Below are positions 1 through 7,900 of a stretch of DNA of 7,970 nucleotides, one piece after another. The position numbers and the translations under genes are program-made. Source of the stretch: Desulfobacterales bacterium (lineage in GTDB: Bacteria; Desulfobacterota; Desulfobacteria; Desulfobacterales; Desulfobacteraceae). The notes below the pieces were generated by a model. The model was not told the origin of the DNA and searched no databases. It saw only the letters and a program-made list of their open reading frames with translations. The DNA lies in NCBI GenBank assembly GCA_022361095.1, contig JAKSBO010000353.1, positions 1 to 7,970 on the forward strand, read 5' to 3'. How positions within the stretch are numbered: position 1 is the stretch's first letter; each line of letters starts with the position of its first letter.

Positions 1-3000
1 CGGTTAAAAAGCCCGGTGAGCTGGTCTGTGGTTGACAAACGAGCCAGTTCCCGATTCTTGGCGTTCAATTCCTCGTTTGTTTCATGCAGTTCCCGGGTCC
101 GGTCCCGGACCAGCGCTTCCAGGTTCTGGTTCATCTGTGCCAGTTCCCGGTAAATCCGCGCATTTTCAAGGGAAATGGCAGACTGGGATGCAATAATTCT
201 CAATAATTCCAGCCGGTCCCGTTTAAAGGCGTCGGCCAATTGCGAATTCTCAAGGTAAAGAAGACCTATAATCTTATTCTGGCGGACAATGGGCACGCAG
301 CAGACCGATTTCGGCTCCCGGAGCCGGAGATAGCTGCACCGGCTGAACTGCTCATCCCTGTTTTTGGTATTGAATACCACCCCTTCCCCGGAATGAATAA
401 CATAATTCACCACGGCAGGGGACAATTCATTGGATTCCTGGAACGGCACACCTGTTTCCAATCCTTTGCCGCCGGGCATATGCTGGTCCGCTCTGTCGGC
501 TATCACAAAGCCGCCGTCCTGTTCCAAAAGAAGTATTCCCCGTGTTGCCCCGGCATTTTCCACAGCCAGGCGGAGCAGTTCGCCGGCCAGTTGTTCTTTT
601 TGCATAAACTGGGAAATGGCTTGGGATGCTTTTATCATGGACCGTAAATCCAAAACCTCGGAAAAAGATTCGGTGCACACGGACGCGGAGATACTGGACG
701 GGGTGATCAATTTGGAATGATCATCTTCCATGAATTCCCGGAATTCAGAAGAGAGTCGGGTGATTTTGCCTGTGGCACCCCAGCGCCCGTAAACAGAGAT
801 GGCTCTCTCAATGCAGGACTTGGCCAGGTGCTGTTTGCCCCGGCTTTCCCAGAAGTGGCCCGCCAGTTCATCGGACAGGGCGGCGTCCAGATAAAAATTG
901 GACGCCAGGGCCTGGTCCCGCGCCTGGTCGTAAAAATCCATGGCTGTCAGGGGGTCCTGGGAAATCCGGGCAAACTCCGCTTGAATCAGCAGGTATTTGT
1001 GGTTGAAATTTTCAGGACATAAATCCGCCCACGTCCGGAACCGTTCCAGGTGCCGTTCCACGGCAGCCAGGTATTCGGGCTGTTCCGCCTCCCCGACCCG
1101 GTCATACCCCATGGCCAGGTGCAGTGTTGCCCAGAAACAGGCATCAATCTGGATAATCTGGGCCTGGACCGTGTCCTCGATGACTGCCAGCCAGTGGGTC
1201 AGCAGGGGTAAAGGTTTAAAATCCCGTGCCAATAAAGACGCCCGGATCACCGAATAGACCGTATGGCCGAAAAAGAAAGGGGCCTCTTTATAGTCGTTAA
1301 GGATCTCTTCCGTTGAAAAGTTATCGTCGTCCAGGGAATCAAAAGACCAGGTTTCGCCTTTGAGGTGGCGAAGGGGCTGGATGACGATTAATTTCAATAA
1401 TTGGGCAATCTGGTCCATCCGGGCGGCAGCCAGGTATGCCAGGCTGTCGTTGGCCTGTTGTTCAACCCGCTCCAGGGGGGCGCCCGAAGCCAGGAGCACA
1501 TGGGCCAACTGGAGAAACACCCATCCGGCATAGGGCGAGCCGGATTCAAGGGAGAGTTTGGAGGCCGCATGCCAGTAATCATAACTGCTATACAACGGCG
1601 CAAGCCAGTGGTTGATCCCCAGGGCAAACACGTGATAGGTATAGTTTTTCAGGGCAGCCACCTGGTATTTGTCCGCCAGCCGGACCGCCAGTCTGCCGAT
1701 GGCATGGCCCTGCCGGTAGTTGCCGCCGGAGCAGAGGACTGTGGCATATCCAATATAGCCAACGGATGTGATGGGGCAGTTTCCCCGCTCCATGGAAAGC
1801 CGGGCACTGGTGGCAGCCACAGCGGCCAGCAGGGGGCCCCGGCCCAGGAGATACCCATCCGTGAACATATCAAAGAATAGTTCCAGGGCCAGGATAAAAT
1901 CCGGGTCATCCACGTCCTGCTGATCGTAAAGGTCGTCAAAATCGCGGGTTTCCAGTATGCGCTCTATTTTCTGTTTTTCCCTTTCAAAAATTGCCAGCAG
2001 CCCGGCGTCATCCCCGGGAAATTTGTATCCAAGCAGGCCAAGGGCCTGGTATTCAAGATCAACCGCCTTTTGGTACAACCCCTGGTGATGGTATTGCTTG
2101 GCCTGGATATTACAGAGAATCAGTTCCTCCTTGCGGGTCCTGGTGTTGCTGCGGATCGTCCGGTACAGCACATCGGCCCGGTCAAAAGCAGAAACCAGGT
2201 AACAGGCTTCAGCCAGTTCCAGGTGAATTTCCATGGCAAGGTCGTGGTGTTTTTCCCAGCAATCACTGTCCAGCAGGGCCGCCCCGTGGGAAAGACAGGT
2301 CTCAGCCTCGGCAAAGGCTGCGGATTTTTTTGCTTTTTTGCCGGCTTCAAGATTCAGCCGGGCCAATTGTATCCGTTCCCGGGCCCCGGCCATGTCCCGC
2401 CCCTGGTTCAAGTGTTCCACTGCATCAAAAAGCCGGCCCCCGCTTTCGGATACCCCGGGGGTGTCCATAACCAGCCAGCCGATGCGCCAATGCAGCGCTG
2501 CTTTCTCCGGGTCCGGCACCATATCATAGACCGCCTGTTGGATTTGGTCATGGGCAAAGGCAAAAGCGCCCCCGGGCATCTCTCCGGCCTGGCTGACCAT
2601 ACGCAGCTCAAAATCATCATCCAGGGGCTGTATCACCCCGAAAGCAACCGCCGGCTGCAGATCAACGGCTGTGCTGTGCCGGGACATTTCAGCCAGGCGC
2701 CCCAGCAGGTCCAACTCAAAAACACTTCCGATACAACTGCCCAGTTTTAAAAGCGCCACAGTCTTTTCGGATAGGGAAGTGATACCGGCCTTCAAGATTT
2801 GGACAACATTCTCGGCACAGGGCAGCACCTCAATTGCCTCGGTCCGCCATCTCCATGAACCTTTACCGTAATCAAACCAAAGATGGCTGTCTCTGTACAG
2901 GGCTCTTAAAACAGTTTTCAGGAACAGGGGATTTCCATGGGTTTTCTCATGCAGTATCCGGTTCAGGGCCAAAATGTCTTTCCGGTTTAAATTGAGGGTG

Positions 3001-4595
3001 TCTTTCAGTAAATCTTCCTGTACGGACACATCCAGTTCTTCCAGGCAAATTGACGAGACCTGGCGGCCGGCGGCTTCAAATCCATTCATGGCAACCATCA
3101 GCGGATGGGAGCCAAAGACTTCGTCACTGCGATAGGCACCAATGATAAAAACGGCATGCTCTTCCAGAACCGGTACGATCACCTCCAACAGAGACAGGCT
3201 TGCCTGATCAATCCACTGGAGATCATCCAGGAACAGGACAAGGGGATGCCGCCGGCCGTTAAAGCAGGAAACCAAATTAATAAACACGGCATTAAACCGC
3301 CCCCGCTCTTCATCAGCAGGGAGCGCTTCAACGGCCGGCTGGGGGCCGATAAGCATTTCCAGTTCCGGGATCACATCGGTGAGAACCCGGCCGTTTTGCC
3401 CCACCGCATCCAGAATCTCATTTTTCCACGCCGCCACCTTTTTGGCACCTTCGCCTATGACCTGTTTGACAAAGCCGGACAACGCCTGGACCATTGCCGA
3501 ATAGGGCTGGTGCCTTAGAAACTGGTCAAATTTACCACTGGCAATATATCCTTGCCTGGCCGCCAGGGGGTTGTACAGTTCCCTGACCAGGGAGGTTTTA
3601 CCCACGCCTGATTTTCCTGAAACAAAAACCAGGCGGCCGCTGCCCTTGCACACGTTGTCAAAAACATCCAGCAGGATACGGGCCTCCTTTTTCCTGCCGT
3701 ACAGCTTCTCGGGAATGATGAACCGGTCGTTCAGGTCCTTTTCACCCAGGGCAAAGGCGGTAATATTCCCTGTGCCGCGGTATTGTTCCAGGCATCGTTC
3801 AAGGTCGGCGTACAATCCGTCTGCACTCTGGTACCGTTCTGCCGGATCCTTGCTCAAAAGCTTGAGTACGATGTTTGACACCGCCCCGGGGATATCCGCT
3901 TTCAGGGCTTCCGGCGGTTCGGGCCGGAGGGCAATATGGCTGTATATCAATTCGTTGGGATCTTGTGTGATAAACGGCAGACGGCCGGTGATCAGTTCAT
4001 AGAGCACCACACCCAGGGAGTAAAAATCCGTACGATAATCCAGCCCCCGGTTCATGCGTCCCGACTGTTCAGGAGACATATATGCCCTTGATCCTTCAAC
4101 AAAAGTCGGATTGATAACGGCCCTGGCCTTGTGGGGAAATTCCAGGGCAGAGCCAAAGTCCACCACACCCACCTTTTTTCCCCGATTGTCCCACAGGATA
4201 TTGTCCGGGCTGAGATCTCTGTGGCAAAAGGACTGGCGGTGGATATCCCCCACAATCCGGGAAATACCCAGGCCGATCAACAGGGCTGTGTCCAGATCAA
4301 TCCTGTTTTGCTTCATTGCCTGGCGTAACGGCGTGCCTTCCAGATGCTGGGTTATGAGAACGGCGGAAGTCCGGGTTTCCAAAAAGTCCCAGGCCTTTGG
4401 AATGCCGGGGATGTCCAGGTGCCCAAGGATTTCGAATTCCCGGCTCAAGCCTGAAATCTGCCTGGCCGAAGGAAAGGCCTTTACAGGCCGTTTAAGCCAG
4501 ACAGCTTGCCGGCGCTTTTTATCAAGTCCAGTATAAACAACACTTTTATAGCTGCTGTGAATACGCCGTAATTCCGAATACCCCTCCAGCTCCAT
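1..4595 (-). CDS. Ser/Thr protein kinase - AAA ATPase - helical repeat - GAF - (GGDEF) signalling protein, C-terminus cut by window edge
   Basis: This is a giant, probably cytoplasmic, signal-transduction protein; 1531 complete codons are visible without a stop, and the end lies beyond base 1. Residues 1-265 are a protein kinase: K35 in VWLK, catalytic loop HRDLSPDN from H125, metal-binding DFG at D146, and SPEQSGRMNRG at 174-184, a hallmark of this kinase-ATPase family. The usual glycine-rich loop is poor (residues 12-23). Residues 295-480 are an AAA/STAND-type ATPase with Walker A GKSGVGKT at 327-334 and Walker B ending LFLDDLQW (D457, D458). Residues 480-1310 look like helical, TPR-type repeats, including FAHDQIQQAVYDMV near 681-694. 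Residues 1320-1480 are a GAF sensor domain, followed by a coiled coil (1483-1522). The final residues, DQLTGLFNR from D1524, match the start of a GGDEF domain, so the output is probably cyclic-di-GMP synthesis rather than histidine kinase activity; the GGDEF active site itself is not in the window. ATG at 4595 is chosen because it has an AGGGGAG site 10 bp upstream, the kinase begins immediately, and an in-frame stop lies upstream at 4662-4664. No transmembrane segment is evident. The ligand and phosphorylation target are unknown. Confidence 0.93.
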   Translation of the reverse strand, partial: MELEGYSELRRIHSSYKSVVYTGLDKKRRQAVWLKRPVKAFPSARQISGLSREFEILGHLDIPGIPKAWDFLETRTSAVLITQHLEGTPLRQAMKQNRIDLDTALLIGLGISRIVGDIHRQSFCHRDLSPDNILWDNRGKKVGVVDFGSALEFPHKARAVINPTFVEGSRAYMSPEQSGRMNRGLDYRTDFYSLGVVLYELITGRLPFITQDPNELIYSHIALRPEPPEALKADIPGAVSNIVLKLLSKDPAERYQSADGLYADLERCLEQYRGTGNITAFALGEKDLNDRFIIPEKLYGRKKEARILLDVFDNVCKGSGRLVFVSGKSGVGKTSLVRELYNPLAARQGYIASGKFDQFLRHQPYSAMVQALSGFVKQVIGEGAKKVAAWKNEILDAVGQNGRVLTDVIPELEMLIGPQPAVEALPADEERGRFNAVFINLVSCFNGRRHPLVLFLDDLQWIDQASLSLLEVIVPVLEEHAVFIIGAYRSDEVFGSHPLMVAMNGFEAAGRQVSSICLEELDVSVQEDLLKDTLNLNRKDILALNRILHEKTHGNPLFLKTVLRALYRDSHLWFDYGKGSWRWRTEAIEVLPCAENVVQILKAGITSLSEKTVALLKLGSCIGSVFELDLLGRLAEMSRHSTAVDLQPAVAFGVIQPLDDDFELRMVSQAGEMPGGAFAFAHDQIQQAVYDMVPDPEKAALHWRIGWLVMDTPGVSESGGRLFDAVEHLNQGRDMAGARERIQLARLNLEAGKKAKKSAAFAEAETCLSHGAALLDSDCWEKHHDLAMEIHLELAEACYLVSAFDRADVLYRTIRSNTRTRKEELILCNIQAKQYHHQGLYQKAVDLEYQALGLLGYKFPGDDAGLLAIFEREKQKIERILETRDFDDLYDQQDVDDPDFILALELFFDMFTDGYLLGRGPLLAAVAATSARLSMERGNCPITSVGYIGYATVLCSGGNYRQGHAIGRLAVRLADKYQVAALKNYTYHVFALGINHWLAPLYSSYDYWHAASKLSLESGSPYAGWVFLQLAHVLLASGAPLERVEQQANDSLAYLAAARMDQIAQLLKLIVIQPLRHLKGETWSFDSLDDDNFSTEEILNDYKEAPFFFGHTVYSVIRASLLARDFKPLPLLTHWLAVIEDTVQAQIIQIDACFWATLHLAMGYDRVGEAEQPEYLAAVERHLERFRTWADLCPENFNHKYLLIQAEFARISQDPLTAMDFYDQARDQALASNFYLDAALSDELAGHFWESRGKQHLAKSCIERAISVYGRWGATGKITRLSSEFREFMEDDHSKLITPSSISASVCTESFSEVLDLRSMIKASQAISQFMQKEQLAGELLRLAVENAGATRGILLLEQDGGFVIADRADQHMPGGKGLETGVPFQESNELSPAVVNYVIHSGEGVVFNTKNRDEQFSRCSYLRLREPKSVCCVPIVRQNKIIGLLYLENSQLADAFKRDRLELLRIIASQSAISLENARIYRELAQMNQNLEALVRDRTRELHETNEELNAKNRELARLSTTDQLTGLFN

Positions 4596-4605
4596 GACAC
4601 TTTTT

Positions 4606-4612
4606 CTCCCCT
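4606..4612 (-). promoter_or_regulatory. Ribosome binding site for the kinase-ATPase-GAF gene
   Basis: The minus strand reads AGGGGAG, followed by 10 bases and then ATG at 4595. The match to the Shine-Dalgarno core is good, though the spacing is at the long end of normal. It supports ATG 4595 over the upstream in-frame TTG codons (for example at 4623-4625), which have no comparable site. Confidence 0.65.
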
Positions 4613-4664
4613 GGAATAGACTCAAAAACAACGAGCTCGAACGCTTACGATTGCTAGTAAATTA

Positions 4665-4693
4665 AACCTATTCGCCATGCGAAAAAAAGTCAA
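4665..4693 (-). promoter_or_regulatory. Candidate sigma70-type promoter for the kinase-ATPase-GAF gene
   Basis: On the minus strand TTGACT (4688-4693) matches five of six bases of the -35 consensus. A 17-bp spacer separates it from TAGGTT (4665-4670), a weak -10 element with three of six matches. The spacer starts with a T-run. Transcription would begin near 4658, giving a leader of about 63 bases that contains the ribosome binding site. The spacing and -35 element are good and the -10 is poor, so this is a candidate only; a weak -10 would fit a promoter that needs an activator. Confidence 0.35.
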
Positions 4694-4793
4694 GAATTGA
4701 AAGAGACGGATTTCGCTCCATCCACGCCCTTTACGACGGTTTCGCGACCGGCGGCGGGATACAAATTTATGGCCCCCGGACCCCGTGCGTTGT

Positions 4794-4813
4794 GCCGGAA
4801 TAGGGCTCCGGGC
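4794..4813. repeat. Short GC-rich interrupted inverted repeat
   Basis: On the plus strand GCCGGA (4794-4799) can pair with TCCGGGC (4807-4813) around a 7-base loop, leaving one bulged base. It is GC-rich enough to fold. Neither strand has a T-run directly after the stem, so it does not read as a typical terminator: on the plus strand the nearest T-run starts about 8 bases later, and no plus-strand gene needs one. Its role is unknown. Confidence 0.3.
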
Positions 4814-4864
4814 AAATCATCTTTTTATAAATCATCTGATTCCATTCGTATCCGGCTTGTTGTG

Positions 4865-4880
4865 TTTTTTTATAAAAAAA
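4865..4880. repeat. Perfect 16-bp A/T palindrome
   Basis: Seven T, then AT, then seven A make a loop-free palindrome of 16 bp, identical on both strands. Such tracts bend or soften DNA and can attract nucleoid-associated proteins; that is general knowledge, not shown here. It lies about 170 bp upstream of the candidate kinase-gene promoter and about 80 bp after the stop of the permease gene. Homopolymer runs make chance palindromes of this type fairly likely. Confidence 0.45.
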
Positions 4881-4904
4881 TTTGTGTGACCGACGCAGAT
4901 CCTA

Positions 4905-4916
4905 CAACTTTCGTTG
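4905..4916 (-). repeat. Tiny hairpin with GAAA tetraloop downstream of the permease gene
   Basis: Read on the minus strand, CAAC-GAAA-GTTG forms a 4-bp stem, with a possible extra G-U pair, closed by a GNRA-type GAAA loop. It begins 45 bases after the permease stop codon. It is too short and too AU-rich to terminate transcription, and no T-run follows it. Confidence 0.25.
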
Positions 4917-4924
4917 CGGGCTGA

Positions 4925-4947
4925 GCCTGTCAGATGATATATCAGGC
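4925..4947. repeat. Inverted repeat just after the permease stop codon
   Basis: GCCTG (4925-4929) and CAGGC (4943-4947) are exact reverse complements around a 13-base spacer. A separate perfect 10-bp palindrome, TGATATATCA, lies at 4935-4944 and overlaps the right arm. On the minus strand the repeat begins 13 bases after the TAA of the permease gene, where a 3'-end stem-loop would be expected. No T-run follows, so it could at most protect a transcript end or bind a protein. Confidence 0.3.
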
Positions 4948-4960
4948 CGGTCCACGGCCG

Positions 4961-7900
4961 TTATAACGCAACGTCCTCTTCGACCTGTTCAAACAGTCTG
5001 CACAATTCCGGATCAACCCCCCCGGCCTTTTTCAATTTCTCATAAAAATCATAAAACACCAGGGGTCCGGCACTTTCTGTGACCCACTTGCCCACAAACC
5101 GGTTGAAACGATCAAACCCAATGTTCCCGGCCAGTTTGTACAAGGCCATCGTCCCTTTGTTCCCTTCCAGGTAGTCGATATGGTCGGCAAAGATCAGCGG
5201 CGGTTCCTTGATGGGCTCATTGGTCCGGTCTTTGTGATAGGTTTTGCGCATCTTGGCAAAGAGCGCTTCAACTTCCCGGACGCCCACCCGGCTCTCCACA
5301 ACCTGCAATGCAAGGGCACTTGGCAGCGCGGTCCAGATCATATCCGCCCCCTGGACATCCGCAATAAAGCTGTTTGCCGCAATCCACTGCCGGATCAGAT
5401 CCCGGGCCAGGACATACTGGATGTAGCCTCGTATTTCGCCGACATTACAGTCACCATACCACCCCTCTTTTTCCGAAAGGGCAATGGCACCGGCCATGGC
5501 ATAGGAATCTTCCTGGTAATATGGGATTTCAGCCACCCGCAGCTCGCTATAGGGATAGATGCCAAGCGCCGTGTTAATAAATGCAAGGCCCGCTTCAATG
5601 GCCTGTTGAAATTCATCTAAATTGTAATCATGGCCGGGATGATAGAGCAGGTTCACGTCAACCTGTTCTAACAGGCTTTTGCGGCTCAGATAGCGGGCTG
5701 AACCAACATAGGGCTGGACCATTTTGGTGGTATCCACCTGGAAAAAGGCATAGTTTCTGCCGCCCTCCTGCCACTCCCTGATGAGCCTGCCCGGGGCAAA
5801 GGGCTGCTGCGGCACACTGGTGCTCACGGTCAGGTTCAGCGTTTGTCTGCCGCCGGATTTCTGCCAGGGCGAGACAAATCCCCGGCGCAATCCATAGGTA
5901 TCATCAATGGGATCAAGACGTGAGCTTAATTTGGTTAAATGGTAATTTTCCCTGTCCCGGTTGTCCCGAAGGGTTTTGTCCTCATCAAAACCGGTCAGGT
6001 GAAGCGCCTCGGTGAGAAACAGGCCGTTAAAGGCAAGGTCAGCCTGGGGCTCCTCAGCAGTCTGGGGAAATCCCCGGTACCGGCGGACCGCCTTGATCAA
6101 AAGCGTTGCTTTTTCTCCGGGTTGAATGGGGTCCGGCAGGTCGTAAACGGACATGCCGAGCGCAATATCTCTTTTGGCGGGGTCCAGGGGGAGGGCTTCC
6201 AGGGTCAACATGGAAATGTCCGTGTGCGCGTCCACATTAAGATAAAGGGTGCCCAAAGGTTCGGTTGAGAAGTTGGCCAGGGTCACTGTGGCGGCATATT
6301 CAGCTTTTCTCTGCCCGGGAAACAGATCAATGCGCACCTCATCAACCTGCTGTGTTAATTGATTGGTGCCTGCGGCCTGTGCATACGTTGTTTCATACAA
6401 GGCGGCTTCGGCATCTGCCTGGTCAGAAGAGATATAGTTTCTCAACCCGCTTGATTGACGCACGATAAATCCCTGCAGCAGAAAAAACACAAGCAACCCG
6501 GCAAGGCCGGCAGCTTTTGCCCCGGGGGTCAGTTCTCCGGCAAACACCCGCTTGAGGGAAAATACCCGCTGTTCGATGCCCCGCCGCCAGAACTGGATCC
6601 CGGCCAGAACAAACACCACGGCAAGGGCCGCCCACATCAGGAAAAAAAAGAACGATGATGTTTCCCATATGCCGTAGCCCATCATCTCCGAATAATCATC
6701 CAGCCCGGGAACCAGTGAATACCCGAAACGCACCTGCTCAATCAGCCCGATATCAAAGCTGATAATAATGAACAGATAATACCCGACCGCAACCACATGG
6801 GTCAGGTAGCGGTTGTTGAACAGGCCGGCCAGGAAAAATACCAGGACAATGTTGAACATATAGGTGATCCATCCAAACTTGTAACCGAATATATCCCCGA
6901 TATAAAGCGCCAGGTCCATGTCCCAGAATCCCTGCAGCGCCTGGGCACAAATCCCCCCTAAAAAAATGGACAGGGCAAAGACAAAGGCAACGGCAAACAT
7001 GGCTAAAAGCTTTGGTACCTGCAAAACCCAGGTGGGTGACGGGGTGGCCCCGGTAATCTGCCAGAATCCGCCGGTCCGCTCCTTGTAAAAAAGCTCTCCG
7101 GCCAGCAGCATGAGAATGACCATGAACAAAAACCCGTTGGCCAGCCGGACATTGCACATCCCCGACGTCAGCGGCACCTGGTGGCCGATGTAATAGGTAG
7201 AGTTCCAGAACAGGTTCTGCATAAAGATGATAAAGATGAGCAGGCCGAATATAATTTTAAATGATGCCGGCCTGACCACGGAAAGAAATTCAACTTTTGC
7301 CAGCCGCAGCACTTTGAACAGGTTTTCCTTGCGGCCGTATTGACACAAGACGTCCGGGATCGGCACCCCGTCACCCAATGAAGATGCACTCTCATTGTTC
7401 TGCCTGGCGGTTTTCTGCCGCATGCTGCCTTTCGGTGCCTTAAGAAAATATTGAAAAGAGAATCGTTTATAACTTAAATAAAGGCCGGACAAACCCAGCA
7501 ATATCCAAAACAGGCGATTGATCCAGAACGATGCCGTCATCGGGAGAAATCCGCTGTTTTTCATGGCCACCGGCAGCTCCTGGACCAGCAGTTTGCAGTA
7601 AACATAACCAAATGGGTCCATGACCTCCAAAAAGAACCGGTAAGGTGAATTCTCGCTCATCACCTCACTGGCCACAAAAAGAACGGTCAATCCCACCACC
7701 CCGATATAGGCAGCCGATATTCTACGGACATGGACAAGACAAAAAAAACAGACCGCAGTCAATACAAAAAGGTTGGGAACGCAAAAAATAAGATAGCCAT
7801 GGATCAATTCGAGCCACGGTGTCGGACCTAGCTGATGCGGTTCACCCAGCCCGGAATACTTGATCAGAACCATGCCCGCAGGATACGCTGCGACCAGAAA

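Larger units (their letters stand above)
4596..4960. other. Intergenic region between the two minus-strand genes
   Basis: I see no convincing gene in these 365 bases. The stretch nearest the kinase gene (4600-4700) is A/T-rich and holds the candidate promoter and ribosome binding site. The middle (4720-4815) is GC-rich and contains a small interrupted inverted repeat. The part from 4815 to 4890 is again A/T-rich with a perfect palindrome. Bases 4890-4960, just after the stop of the permease gene, contain two short hairpin-capable sequences. No stem followed directly by a T-run is present on the minus strand, so the permease transcript has no obvious intrinsic terminator, and readthrough into the kinase gene cannot be excluded. 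I found no recognisable riboswitch or small RNA; this was judged by eye only. Confidence 0.6.

Noticed and set aside
1394..1939. Minus-strand frames of 77 and 96 codons in another phase, hinting at a frameshift in the large gene
   Set aside because: The main frame reads through this whole region without a stop, so the alternative-phase frames are shadows and no frameshift is needed.
2070..2750. 226-codon plus-strand open frame
   Set aside because: It lies wholly antisense to the helical region of the kinase-ATPase gene, whose own frame is continuous and has recognisable domains on both sides. The translation is low-complexity Pro/Gln/Gly-rich with no family resemblance, as expected for a shadow of biased codons.
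4697..4924. 75-codon plus-strand open frame in the intergenic gap
   Set aside because: It begins with TTG, has no clear ribosome binding site and encodes no recognisable motif; it overlaps the candidate minus-strand regulatory sequence. Chance is the simpler explanation.
4832..4937. 8-bp inverted pair TCATCTGA (4832-4839) and TCAGATGA (4930-4937)
   Set aside because: An 8-bp match about 90 bases apart is close to what chance gives in a gap of this size, and no extended pairing supports it.
4700..4960. Possible cyclic-di-GMP riboswitch, considered because the next gene likely makes c-di-GMP
   Set aside because: I looked on both strands for the GEMM-type conserved segments. Only isolated fragments such as GGGCAAA (plus strand, near 4810) are present, without the paired second helix, and that strand has no downstream gene.
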